64,000 nucleotides of DNA, from positions 18,501 to 82,500 of the forward strand of contig CAUJNA010000536.1 in NCBI GenBank assembly GCA_963377175.1, given 5' to 3'. The first letter of the stretch is position 1; every line of letters starts with the position of its first letter. The position numbers were made by a program, and so were the translations under genes. Shown here piece by piece: positions 58,301 to 64,000 of the stretch. The notes under the pieces are model-generated. The model saw only the letters and a program-made list of their open reading frames with translations, had not been told where the DNA came from and searched no databases. The DNA is from Effrenium voratum. Taxonomy: Eukaryota > Sar > Dinophyceae > Suessiales > Symbiodiniaceae.

Positions 58301-61300
58301 GATCAAAAGGTCTGTTAGATGGGATGACCTGTGGTTGGAAAACCACAAAAAAGGATAGTATGCCTAAAAGGGGAAAGTTAGCCATGGTCATTCGGAGGCA
58401 AGGGCAGCAAGGTGATGTCTGGAGCTTGAGAAACACTGATGATCCTCTTTTGAAAATCCAGATGCCCGAGCCACCTGTTTGCGGAATTTCTCAACCGCCG
58501 CGTTTCGGGTTCCAAAGGTGTCTGTCTTTTGGCTACCCTTTTTGGGGGTTGGTTGCCAGGGAAGCCAAGGGGAAACCGGAAACCATTTTTTTGGGTCCCT
58601 AGTTAGACGCGCCCATCCTCCTTTTACGAGAGGTTGGAGTCTCAGGACCAGCTCGGACATCTCCGAAATCTTCTGGTCCGTTCCTCACAAAAAGTGACCT
58701 GAGGGCAGGCAGCTGGGACCCCCGCTTTGCAACTATGGAAGTGGACAGCCGGGTTCTTTTGAATGCTCGGATTGTTGGCTTTGTTGGATGTTCGGATTTT
58801 TGGAAGTGGAAAGTTGGTCAAATTCCCCCCCCCCCCCCCCCTATCCCAAAAAGGGGCACCAAAATCCAAAAATGGCCATATCCACCCCTCACCATTCTTG
58901 TTTTGAAGACTGGCATCCTCTGAACAGGGCCCCTAACAATTCCAGGATTTGGAGAAGGCTATCATTCTGGCAAAGAGTCAAAGAGCCACACGTGGATCGC
59001 GTGCTGCAGTCACATTTTCGCAGCGGCCCGAAACAGGCCGCGCCAATTTGGCATTGTCTTTCAATGGGGGTGTCTTTTGTTGCGCCTCAGGCACTGGCAC
59101 ACCCAAATGTGGCAAACTTTTCGCAGAAGTATTTATTTCCGTTTTGGTTTTCCACTGGACCAGGCCCCAAAGAGGTTCCCTCCAAACTCCTCCACCCCCC
59201 TCCGCCCCGATCTGCAGCCCTCCGAGCGAGCGCCGGTCTCTCGCAATCGCTTTGCCAGCACGATGCGACTCGGACCGTCCTGGCCGGATTCACCGGGACG
59301 CCGGCCGGCGCCTCAGTGAAGGGGATGATAATTTTACATGACCCCAAATGGGGGTGGGGGTTGTTTGTTGTGGTGGTGGCGGTTGTTGTGGTGGTTGTGG
59401 TGGCGATTGTTGTGGTGGTGGTTGTTGTTGTGGTTGTTGCGGTTGTTGTGGTTTTTGTGGTGATCAATATTCCCTTCGGCCCAAGCCACCATGGGTCACT
59501 TATTGAGGCCGAACAGAAGTCCCCACATGTCCAATCAGTCCATGTCCCACTTGAAAGCCAGAAGGTCAGCGCTCCTAGAGTGTCACTTGGGCCAAGCCGG
59601 GCTGCCAGGTGGGCAACGATGCGGCAGAAGGCTGGAGATATGCCAGTTCTGGGTCCTAAGCCACAAAGTTTCCTGATGCAACAAGAAAACAAACGCTTCT
59701 TGCCGGCAATAGTGCGATTCTCCTGTGATTTCTTGAGACAGGCAGGGCGCTTCTTGACATCATCAAGGCGGGGTGAGGGTCAGATTCGCTTTGCCCCGTT
59801 TCAAAGCAAGGCGCCGATGAGGTGCTTTCCCCTGGGTCTGCTCTTGGGGCTGTGGCTGGTGGCTTGGTTTGAGCCAGCATCCTCAGCATGTCCAGCATCA
59901 TTTGGACGAGTTTGGTGCTGACCCACCTGGACAAATTGATCAGGGCCAAACGGGTTCAAATGATGCTGGTGATGCTGAAGATGCGATCCACCCTGTTGAT
60001 TTAATGTGCAACTGTCAGGAGCATATGCATAGATATAGAAACATGAAAATGGAAGCTATGCTTGAGAACAATTGGAGAACAATTGCACGTTCGAAAGATT
60101 GCAAGTCGTGTTTCAATATCATACATGAGGCTCCATATTGGTACAACACTACTGGAAGATGCCGGGAAGGCAACGACGCCTACCGTTGAGTTTCCTCAGA
60201 TAGATCGCAGCTTGTTGATCCATGCAGGTTCGGTCCCCTGCTTTAGGATGGCTGTTTTCACTTGCCGCGCGGAGCTCAGGGGAAGCACTGCGACGCGGGG
60301 GACGAGGCGCGGGTCGCTTCTTGGACTTGAGACGGTCCCTTGAAGCATGAAACCACCAAATCGTTTGACCTCCGGACATCTTCCCTCACATCAAACCACC
60401 TGAAGCAGCCGCTGGCCTTTTCCCGGAGGGCGCGGCCGTGCGGTTTTTGCGGCGCCGAGTTTTTGCCTCCGTCGCTTCCCTCGCGAGGGCTTCATCTCGT
60501 GCTTCCACGCCCGGGCGAATGAGGACTTCCCCAGGGAGGCGCTTCGGTGGCACATTCGTTGGCCCCCCTTCGTCCCCCACTCAGACTGCAATGGTGGTGG
60601 AGGGTAGGCGGGAAGGTTTCTGGGTCTAGGGTAGTTCCATTTTGGGTTTGTGCTTTTTTGGAGGTTTGGTACCCTTCTTGGAGTGGTTTCAAAGGGATAC
60701 ACACACAGGATACAGCACCATGTTTGGCATTTGACTCGTTTCTCGAAAAAGAATAAGCTCAGGTAACATCCCCAACAGCATGCGGTGCTCTTTTTAGTGC
60801 TCGCACCACCCCGCAGCCTTTGCAGAACCTCGTGGCGGACCACCCCGGAAAGCTTTCAGCTGTTGGGGAAGGAGAAAAAACAACTTTTGGGGCGATTTCC
60901 TTTTTGAGGGTCCGCGACGGACCCAGTTTTTGAGGAAGTCGAGGGCTTAACTTGCCCGCAATGTTGGCTGAAACGGCAGGTGCCGGTGCAGGGAATCCCG
61001 GATGGTGTGCTGCACGACGAGATGTTGCCGGACCTGACCTCAGAAAGGGTGACGGTTGTTCGAAGCCACCGATTGGTTTTGCAGCTCCGTTTTTCTTGGT
61101 GCGGTAATGAGGGAATGACCCCTATAAACCATTCTTTGTGGTTTCCAAAGAATTCCCCAGGTTCATTCGTTCCCTACCTATCGCACCAGCAAGTTATGCC
61201 CAGGGTCGAAAAAGACGACTCCTGCGAAGGCTAAGAGGCTGGGCCCCAATTTGGCCGAGGATCTGGTGAGGATGCACTCTCTTCATGGAGAGGCAGAGCT

Positions 61301-64000
61301 ATGCTCAAAGAGTCCAAGATGGCTATGATACTGGGGATGGTGGCGAGATCCACTTCCCACCGCCGTTCAGAAACCCTGGTTTCGGATTCGATTCCCCTGT
61401 AAATACCAACCAACAATGGCTTCAACCATAGTTTCAAAGGGGTGCGAACGGAGTTCGTCCATATGGTCGAACCAGGTCTCGGACCGCGAATTCTGTCCGA
61501 CCGCTAAGCCGACTCACGCCGCATATTCGTTTCCTCTTCCGGAGGCTCTGAAGCGATATCTGCTCAAGGAGGTGGAGTGCCAACCCGAGAGATGCCTCGG
61601 GCGTGCCAGATGCCGTGCTGAATCACTGGTGGCCCCAAGGCGACCGTGTAAATGTGTCTGTTTCTAGGATCCGGACCCCCCCAAACCGGATCTCGGTTTT
61701 CCTTGTTTCCCTTTAAGGCGACCGAAAAGGGGTACCCTCAGAAAAAGACACGCCCGTGTTGAACCGCTGGGACTGCCGAGGTTTATGATCACTCCAAGAC
61801 TCACTCGTCTGCCTGAGGACCGTTAATCAGTTGGAAGTTGGAAGCGCTAAGGATTCCATGTCAGCGAGGAGCCTTTTTGGCCCTGACAGGAGAAACGGCT
61901 CGCGAGATTGTCGAACTACTGCAACCTCCACGTCTTCCACGGCCGGGCGGTTCGTTCGCAGCTTTGGAAGCTACCGTGGATGCCGCAATTTGAAGCTGGA
62001 CCCCCTTCGGGTGTGTTTTTTGTTTTCGGGGCCCCAACAAAATGGTGGTTTTCCTTTGAGTTGTCCTTTAAAACCACCGAAAAAGGGGCACGCTCAACAA
62101 AAGACACACCCCTTTGAAAGTGCTTGGAGCTTTCTGGTGCCAGTTTCACGGAACCAGCACCTTTTTAGTCCCCATGTCCACCAAAGCCCCCCATGTTTGT
62201 TTCATTCCCATCCACAAACTCAGACGTTGTTGCCGTCGCGCGATTTCTCGCGCCAGGTTCCTACACCGGCGCAAAGCGCACGGCATTGCTGTCGAATGTG
62301 AAGGACCCATCTGTCCATCGCGTTGAATGGTAAGGGGGAACCCAAAAGGGTGTCGTTTTTTTTTTTTGAATATAAGGATATGGAGCGGCAAACAAAAGGT
62401 GCGGTTTCCTTCTTTTTCTTCGCCCCGTCCACTCGATCGGAGGTTTGAGTTGGCGAGGTACCCCCTACAAGGGGCTCTTGGCCAGGATCACGCCCCCAAG
62501 TTCCACGGTGTGGCCAAAGCGATCGCCAAGAGGGCCGAGAAGGCGACGAAGCCGCGAGCACGGCGTTGCCACCTGGGACACCAACGGAAACCAACGGAAA
62601 CCAACGGAAACCCATGAAAACCAAGGGAAACCAACGGAAACCTATGGAAACCTATGGAAACTTATGAAAACCAATGGAAACAAATGGAAAACAACGGAAA
62701 CCAACGGAAACCTATGGAAACCAATGGAAACAAATGGAAAACAATGGAACCGCCGAAGTGAGCTGTGCGTCGAAACCAGCACCTTGGGGCGCTGGAAAGC
62801 CAGAACATGCAACCGACCTGTGACTTTTGACTCCTGGCTTGGGGGTGGGATTTGGCGGTGGCCCGGTTTAGGTCTCCATGCGGGGATTTAGGTATACCCC
62901 AAATCACCTTTGAACCGAAATAGGCGTGACAACGGACTGTCTCTGCGTTTTGTCCGGTGCAGGCTCAGTTTTTGGACACACACACACACACACGATATAT
63001 CACCTGTCATCTTCCAGAATGCCGGTACCAGTTGCCTCGGTGCTTCCAGTTCCCGCTATAGTAGGCAACCAGGGTATGGTGATTTGCTTTTGGTACTTCC
63101 TATTACTGGAAGCACTGGGCATACCATACGAAAACTCCAGGGAACCAGTAGCCAGGATGGTTTCCTTTGGTTGCTATGGCAACTGGTCACTGGGTACCAT
63201 ATATCACATGATACACCATATGTCAAGTACAACCTAATTGGTGGTGTAGATTGGTGGTTTGGGATTTGAACCCTTGGCTCTTGTAGAGGGTAAATGGGGT
63301 TTACGCCTCTTTAACCGGGCTTTAAACCACCAATTGGAGGGAAGCTGAATATGCCAAATACCGTATGGGTGCGTCTCTTTTTAGGGGACTCCCAAAGAAA
63401 TGTTTTTGCTTTTGGTTTCCCTTTAAACCACACCCAAAAAGTGGTACCACCAACACAAAGACGCGCCCATATGATCTGAATGCCATGGCCATTGCCCCTC
63501 CGCTGCGCCATTTTGGAGGCCGTGGTGATGTTGTCCCGGCAGACGGGGTACAAGACCTTGCTGGAGGCAGGACTCGGCCTTGATCGCTAGGACGCTCAAA
63601 GTGGCTACATGGGTGTGTCTCAAAATCAGCCCCCCCCCCCCAAAGAAAAGGGGCTGGTTTCCGCTTGGTTTCCCTGTTTGAGACAGGCCCACGTGTTGAG
63701 GGTTTCTCAAAATGGCTGTTTCGTTTTTTTTTAGGGCCTTTTTGGTTGGTTTTAAATGGACACCAAAACCAAACCCACCATTTTGGAGGGGTCCCTAAAA
63801 AGGAAAAATAACACATTTTTTCGGGGGTGGTTTCCCTTCAAACCACGCTTTGGCTCAGGTAAATTTGAGGATGTCTTTTGTGGATAGATGCAGCAAACAT
63901 CTACTGCGATGATCGTATGGACGCTATTGAGTGATGGACGGACGGAGGGAGAGAGGGGGAAGGAGGGATGGAGGGATGGAGGGATGGATGGAGGGATGGA
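37271..64000 (+). CDS. SF2 helicase-like ATPase, very long gene, 3' end outside window
   Basis: Conserved SF2 blocks appear in order on one strand: motif I ATGTGK-T (37921-37998 joined to 39020), ILDNYFDDARPK, FPKDSVCDNFYQ, ELLKWPTRWRHFF, KDWRRKRFE-VWDLN, VKAKVARDFLE, APLRAFRYTTAGG, PILKMGFD, motif II VVIMDECHNLVRP (58229), motif III VLAGFTGTP (59218), GFISCFHARANEDFPR, VPVQGIPDGVLHDEMLP, LSNYCNLHVFHGR, DHAPKFHGVAKAIA and VVMLSRQTGYKTLL (63519). This is one helicase of a family abundant in dinoflagellates; the last motifs (V and VI) must lie to the right. Most junctions keep phase. The gene is over 26 kb, or over 31 kb if the acidic exons from 32.6 kb belong. A cold-shock domain lies between Ia and II. 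Expected role: ATP-driven nucleic-acid remodelling in the nucleus; substrate unknown. Confidence 0.8.
37921..37998 (+). CDS. helicase exon, motif I (Walker A), first part
   Basis: CTGCAG acceptor; ESASFLLHPESPVTRLLVDH then ATGTGK. The GC donor at 37999 falls inside the Walker A motif; the essential Thr comes from the next exon. Confidence 0.8.
38034..38112 (+). repeat. intron-type element, family B, 5' part
   Basis: ACTGTGGATGGACGAAATCC to TTCCCCTGCAAATACCAACA, then it breaks off. Only 36 bases after the motif I exon. Confidence 0.75.
38188..38212. repeat. TA microsatellite
   Basis: ATATGTATATATATATATAT in the motif I intron. Confidence 0.85.
39020..39073 (+). CDS. helicase exon, completes motif I
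   Basis: CAG acceptor; TLIMLRILDNYFDDARPK (18 codons). The first Thr completes GTGKT. GC donor at 39074. The only well-placed exon here that does not start with G. Confidence 0.8.
39775..39865 (+). repeat. family D-like element
   Basis: GGTTTTGAAGGGGAGACCGA followed by GGGTCCCTCGAAAAAAGACG, the right half of family D, ending some 20 bases before the next exon. Confidence 0.5.
39887..39931 (+). CDS. helicase exon, motif Ia region (45 bases)
   Basis: CCAG acceptor; VVIFPKDSVCDNFYQ. The GA donor at 39932 gives NFYQ-ELLKW across the junction. If unspliced, EIAW follows and then a loss of similarity. Confidence 0.8.
39945..39996 (-). repeat. family E half element
   Basis: GCACCTACCCCAAAATGGGA and TTGGTTTTGACCCACAGCC, inverted relative to 34490. 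Confidence 0.6.
40185..40276 (+). repeat. intron-type element, family B, short copy
   Basis: ACTGTGGATCGGCGAAGTCC to GATTTTGCGCCCATCTACAC, with an internal deletion. Confidence 0.65.
40686..40745 (+). CDS. helicase exon ELLKWPTRWRHFFCFLRPAE
   Basis: ACCAG acceptor; exactly 20 codons, ELLKWPTRWRHFFCFLRPAE; GC donor at 40746. Matches the (L/W)P-N/T-R-Y/W-R-x-FF block of this helicase family. Confidence 0.75.
41805..41912 (+). CDS. helicase exon
   Basis: CCCAG acceptor; AVISEPGALAARAESFFARQ and ASLASGAKDWRRKRFE; GC donor at 41913. Phase 0 at both ends. Confidence 0.7.
42180..42256 (+). CDS. helicase exon
   Basis: TTTGAG acceptor; VWDLNNDRSRAEVPTLDESI, EARRA plus two bases; GT donor at 42257. 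RFE-VWDL is typical of the family. Confidence 0.65.
42461..42542 (+). CDS. helicase exon
   Basis: CCAGAG acceptor completes an Arg; ALAGAMEHVVFSQLNALDDA, TLASCRR; GT donor at 42543 (or GC at 42528). Confidence 0.55.
42848..42901 (+). CDS. exon ATIITDLVRDKPELAPAL
   Basis: CTTAG acceptor; 18 codons; donor GTGAGC at 42902. Very good splice signals. Leads in phase into the cold-shock exons. Confidence 0.65.
43193..43267 (+). CDS. cold-shock domain, exon 1
   Basis: CTCAG acceptor; DLTFAPTKALIGEGARC and TGTIKKSP. The GxxxxGTIK start is the first beta strand of a cold-shock domain. GC donor at 43268. Confidence 0.65.
43691..43768 (+). CDS. cold-shock domain, exon 2
   Basis: CACAG acceptor; ELGFGFIDCPDLNSVFGCDV then VVFPQQ. 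GFGFI and the DVxVF strand are the RNP-like motifs of cold-shock domains; in dinoflagellate versions FGCD-V is common. GC donor at 43769. Confidence 0.8.
43893..43920. repeat. TA microsatellite
   Basis: TATATATATATATATACACA inside the cold-shock intron. Confidence 0.85.
44737..44855 (+). repeat. dispersed 118-bp repeat, copy 2
   Basis: Same element as 1083-1200, same orientation, ending 44 bases before the third cold-shock exon. Confidence 0.8.
44900..44948 (+). CDS. cold-shock domain, exon 3
   Basis: CGCAG acceptor; VGTLTEGQRVNFVRAL. L-x-EGQ-x-V-x-F is the last strand of the fold. The 3' limit is uncertain (GT after NF or GC after VR); the frame stays open to a TGA near 44998. Confidence 0.65.
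45411..45590 (+). CDS. Met/Gly-rich exon
   Basis: CTCAG acceptor; EPKGMMMMNPMGGCSMGS, then MGMGMGMNGGGMDATAAM and AKSAARPPPRLL. Met/Gly-rich linkers next to cold-shock domains are common in dinoflagellates. The donor is not fixed. Confidence 0.6.
45597..45700. repeat. GT-rich microsatellite
   Basis: About 100 bases of imperfect GT/GTAT/GGTGTAT repeats directly after the Met/Gly exon. Confidence 0.85.
46120..46196 (+). CDS. exon CRESSVESCDWDSGAKTLGL
   Basis: TGCAG acceptor; CRESSVESCDWDSGAKTLGL, LIKSL and a split codon; GT donor at 46197. Part of the cold-shock/helicase gene by strand and position. Confidence 0.5.
47309..47375 (+). CDS. possible exon
   Basis: TTGCAG acceptor; ISALADVWRCNAARSKRDGI, NID. 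Protein-like; donor unclear. Confidence 0.4.
47816..47924 (+). repeat. intron-type element, family C, copy 3
   Basis: AAAGGTGTCCTTTGTAGGTT to TTAGAAGGTCGCCTATG. More diverged; no clean duplication at the ends. Confidence 0.7.
47945..48085 (+). CDS. possible exon, two frames open
   Basis: One frame reads GGSTKVVGRTDVRRFLQETH, another MGEAPKWLAEQMSAGSSKKL. Both look like protein; one is an exon just before the 48159 exon. Confidence 0.35.
48159..48275 (+). CDS. exon MESFRQWFDSLTREFPRGYS
   Basis: AAG acceptor; MESFRQWFDSLTREFPRGYS, GEVVLPAHQRRNFQPGQ. Clear codon bias; the donor could lie at GTGCTG inside. Between cold-shock and helicase motif II, function unknown. Confidence 0.5.
49395..49645. 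repeat. 14-bp tandem array
   Basis: Units of CATAGAGCCAAGTG with CACAGAGCCGAGTG variants, about 14 in 250 bases. Degenerate relatives (GAGCCACTTGCGCGCAGC) continue at 50230-50430. Confidence 0.85.
49725..50030. repeat. 57-70 bp tandem array
   Basis: GACCCTCTGCGGGGATCGG with TGGTCGAGGTACAAAAACTC recurs at about 49733, 49801, 49861, 49931 and 49988. Confidence 0.8.
50060..50150 (+). other. tRNA-like B box between satellites
   Basis: GGTTCGATTCC at 50117-50127 is a perfect RNA polymerase III B box, with CGCGG/CCGCG words around it. No complete cloverleaf or CCA-side stem could be drawn, so this may be the head of a tRNA-derived SINE or a decayed tRNA. Confidence 0.4.
50230..50430. repeat. degenerate short tandem array
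   Basis: Repeated AGCTTGCGCAGA / AACTTGCGCGCAGC words, decayed from the same stock as the 14-bp array. Confidence 0.6.
52483..52620 (+). CDS. exon-like frame VSIARLVTRWARVQNGVC
   Basis: CCAG acceptor; VSIARLVTRWARVQNGVC, RRHAAREEIPTILMWRAG and on to TAA at 52621. Good codon bias; may be spliced earlier (GC site after GVCR). Unknown function. Confidence 0.45.
52688..52801 (+). repeat. intron-type element, family C, copy 4
   Basis: ATAGGTGTCCTTTTTGGTTG to AGAAGGACACCTATG, flanked by ATGTCCCTT at 52679-52687 and 52802-52810, a 9-bp duplication. Confidence 0.9.
52845..52990 (+). CDS. possible exon
   Basis: SELRAQVSPSFAESRDGAHN, then RWHARVQNGAGIDLMIHN. The RWxARVQNG string is similar to the 52483 block, hinting at duplication. 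Confidence 0.3.
53547..53609 (+). CDS. helicase-region exon
   Basis: CTAG acceptor; AKSRGARLEKVIAELTESIR, E; GC donor at 53610. Without splicing it stops at TAG 53625. Helical. Confidence 0.55.
54095..54600. repeat. cluster of perfect hairpins
   Basis: 54148-54197: two 25-base arms with one mismatch, centre CCCGGG. 54268-54287: ATAAAACTC/GAGTTTTAT. 54312-54331: CCATGTTT/AAACATGG. 54375-54408: GGGGCGGTTG/CAACCGCCCC. 54501-54530: a perfect 30-base palindrome around AGGCCT. The first hairpin is flanked by direct repeats with TTTTTCCGCGTG; GTGCCGACTCCCC near 54098 has an inverted partner near 54330. Confidence 0.85.
55520..55552 (+). CDS. helicase microexon VKAKVARDFLE
   Basis: GTCAG acceptor; 11 codons; the GC donor at 55553 joins to AHPDAPMPRAPLRAF. 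Reading on without splicing gives AGDRDRPWLCRPRLNLAK, also open. Confidence 0.65.
56451..56521. repeat. 11-bp minisatellite (TCACCCTCAAG)n
   Basis: Six and a half perfect units in the intron between helicase exons. Confidence 0.95.
56542..56648 (+). repeat. intron-type element, family A, copy 4
   Basis: GTATGGGTCAAAATTAAGCC to TTTTTGACCCACAGCCACG, 21 bases after the 11-bp array. Confidence 0.8.
56787..56873 (+). CDS. helicase exon APLRAFRYTTAGG
   Basis: TTGAG acceptor; AHPDAPMPRAPLRAFRYTTA, GGGAAALGR; GT donor at 56874. The APLRAxRYTTAGG block precedes motif II in this family. Confidence 0.8.
57291..57317 (+). CDS. helicase microexon SPILKMGFD
   Basis: AAG acceptor; nine codons; GT donor at 57318 (or GC at 57321). 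A K-x-G-[FY]-D block stands just before motif II in relatives; a further tiny exon probably lies before 58229. Confidence 0.5.
57905..57925. repeat. poly-G run
   Basis: About 18 consecutive G; many similar homopolymer runs occur in this window (38941, 58826, 63630). Confidence 0.9.
58229..58285 (+). CDS. helicase exon, motif II (DECH)
   Basis: CCAG acceptor; VVIMDECHNLVRPNQMYEE. VVIMDECH is the Walker B box. The frame runs on to TAG at 58316, but a GA or GT donor inside is likely. Confidence 0.85.
58946..59030 (+). CDS. possible helicase exon between motifs II and III
   Basis: TTCCAG acceptor; DLEKAIILAKSQRATRGSRA, AVTFSQRPET. A helix with Lys/Arg; the gap between motif II and III needs such a segment. 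Confidence 0.5.
59218..59315 (+). CDS. helicase exon, motif III (GFTGTP)
   Basis: CTGCAG acceptor; LRASAGLSQSLCQHDATRT, VLAGFTGTPAGAS; GT donor at 59316. VLxGFTGTP is motif III of the family. Confidence 0.8.
59355..59465. repeat. GTT/GTG imperfect repeat
   Basis: About 110 bases of GTT, GTG and GCG triplets (poly-Val frame on plus). Simple repeat, not coding. Confidence 0.8.
59817..60189 (+). CDS. small secreted Cys-containing protein, possibly nested
   Basis: ATG at 59817 opens a textbook signal peptide (MRCFPLGLLLGLWLVAWF, then EPASSA-C). After CPASFGR the frame shifts; a 34-base GT-AG intron (59910-59943) restores it to GQTGSNDAGDAEDAIHP and DLMCNCQEHMHRYRNMKMEA, and later DCKSCFNIIHEAPYWYNTTG up to TGA. 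The product would be 112 residues, with six Cys in the mature part (C, CxC, CxxC, C) and an N-glycosylation site (NTT). Codon use is AT-richer than the helicase exons around it. It lies inside the helicase intron 59316-60487. No family recognised. Alternatively the shift is a frameshift in a decaying gene. Confidence 0.5.
60488..60535 (+). CDS. helicase exon GFISCFHARANEDFPR
   Basis: GCGAG acceptor; 16 codons; the GA donor at 60536 joins DFPR to VPVQGIPDG. Conserved block after motif III. Confidence 0.75.
60980..61048 (+). CDS. helicase exon VPVQGIPDGVLHDEMLPDL
   Basis: GCAG acceptor; VPVQGIPDGVLHDEMLPDL, TSER; GT donor at 61049. Confidence 0.75.
61230..61265 (+). CDS. helicase microexon AKRLGPNLAEDL
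   Basis: GAAG acceptor; 12 codons; donor GTGAGG at 61266. Confidence 0.6.
61338..61466 (+). repeat. intron-type element, family B, diverged copy
   Basis: GGCGAGATCCACTTCCCACC, AGAAACCCTGGTTTCGGATT, CCTGTAAATACCAACCAAC; lacks a clean right end. Confidence 0.65.
61545..61568 (+). CDS. helicase microexon ALKRYLLK (24 bases)
   Basis: GGAG acceptor; eight codons; the GA donor at 61569 leads to EKRLARLSNYCN. One of the smallest exons here. Confidence 0.6.
61652..61757 (+). repeat. intron-type element, family D
   Basis: ATGTGTCTGTTTCTAGGATC to CAGAAAAAGACACGCCCG; GTGTCTGTTTCT pairs with AGAAAAAGACAC. Confidence 0.8.
61890..61953 (+). CDS. helicase exon LSNYCNLHVFHGR
   Basis: GACAG acceptor; EKRLARLSNYCNLHVFHGRA and V plus one base; GT donor at 61954. 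The YCNL block is conserved in the family. Confidence 0.75.
62009..62112 (+). repeat. intron-type element, family D
   Basis: GGGTGTGTTTTTTGTTTTCG to CAACAAAAGACACACCCC; arms pair. Confidence 0.85.
62257..62303 (+). CDS. helicase exon SYTGAKRTALLSNVK
   Basis: CCAG acceptor, two bases completing Arg, then SYTGAKRTALLSNVK; the GA donor at 62304 joins to DHAPKFHG. Confidence 0.7.
62486..62542 (+). CDS. helicase exon DHAPKFHGVAKAIAKRAEK
   Basis: GCCAG acceptor; 19 codons; the GC donor at 62543 joins EK to AVVMLSRQ. H-APK-H-x-(VA)-x-x-I marks the start of the second RecA-like domain. Confidence 0.8.
62579..62755. repeat. 10-bp minisatellite (GGAAACCAAC)n
   Basis: About 17 units of GGAAACCAAC/CTAT/AAAT variants, 36 bases after the previous exon, in the same position relative to its exon as the array at 29656. 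Confidence 0.95.
62975..62996. repeat. CA microsatellite
   Basis: (AC)n run in the last intron of the window. Confidence 0.85.
63364..63471 (+). repeat. intron-type element, family D
   Basis: ATGGGTGCGTCTCTTTTTAG to CACAAAGACGCGCCCAT; inner TTTGGTTTCCCTTTAAACCA. Ends 47 bases before the next exon. Confidence 0.85.
63519..63566 (+). CDS. helicase exon AVVMLSRQTGYKTLLE
   Basis: GGAG acceptor; 16 codons; GC donor at 63567. Corresponds to the strand and helix around motif IV. Motifs V and VI are not in the window. Confidence 0.75.
63930..64000. repeat. GGATGGAG-type minisatellite, runs off the edge
   Basis: GGAGGGATGGAGGGATGGAT-like 8-base units to the end of the window. Confidence 0.9.

Noticed and set aside
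59087..59692. 201-residue minus-strand frame
   Set aside because: Its middle is poly-Thr from the GTT/GTG repeat, and its 3' part is antisense to the helicase motif III exon.
58788..59921. 377-residue plus-strand frame read as one protein
   Set aside because: It joins a poly-C run, the motif III exon, a poly-Val simple repeat and the signal peptide of another gene; only the exon and the signal peptide are believable.

Overview
The window reads as nuclear DNA of a dinoflagellate (Symbiodiniaceae/Suessiales-like or a relative). The reasons are: long intron-rich genes almost all on the plus strand; intron donors that are GT, GC or GA in similar numbers, with acceptors almost always AG followed by G; GC-rich exons in introns packed with short inverted-repeat elements; many simple repeats; and a family mix (voltage-gated cation channels, cold-shock domain, large SF2 helicase) typical of these genomes. 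There are no bacterial features (operons, Shine-Dalgarno sites, CRISPR). All exon limits were placed by hand from reading frame, splice signals and family resemblance; there is no transcript evidence.

Layout. 1-997 (minus): 3' part of a gene for a Thr/Gly/Ala-rich repetitive protein with four apparent frameshifts. 1.0-1.75 kb: duplicated repeats and one exon-like block. 4.15-6.75 kb (plus): a nearly intronless voltage-gated cation channel with a degenerate cyclic-nucleotide-binding-like tail and an unusual pore. 7.0-12.9 kb: gene-poor, with a (TTG)43 array, simple repeats and a decayed LINE endonuclease. 12.9-17.34 kb (plus): a small multi-exon gene ending in a basic, nuclear-localisation-like stretch. 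18.37-30.2 kb (plus): a second voltage-gated channel split over at least 14 exons, with a GLGYGD filter and a C-terminal EF-hand. 30.8-37 kb: scattered acidic exons that may be the N-terminus of the next gene. 37.27-64.0 kb (plus, running off the right edge): a very long SF2 helicase-like gene with motif I, a DECH box, a GFTGTP motif III and further conserved blocks spread over more than 20 small exons, several of only 24-45 bases. Cold-shock-domain exons lie between its motif Ia and motif II, and a small secreted-protein gene may lie inside one of its introns.

The two channels would sit in membranes and set ion permeability by voltage; the second is probably Ca2+-regulated. The helicase and cold-shock exons point to nucleic-acid remodelling. 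Nothing links the channel and helicase genes in one pathway; the shared strand is ordinary dinoflagellate gene arrangement.

The introns are the most unusual part. They carry at least six recurrent families of 90-135 bp elements with terminal inverted repeats, some with clean 8-10 bp target-site duplications, 10-11 bp tandem arrays, and one intron where the downstream exon's first bases are repeated three times. This fits introner-like or MITE-like elements still shaping gene structure. A separate 0.5 kb patch at 54.1-54.6 kb is a dense cluster of perfect hairpins of unknown origin.
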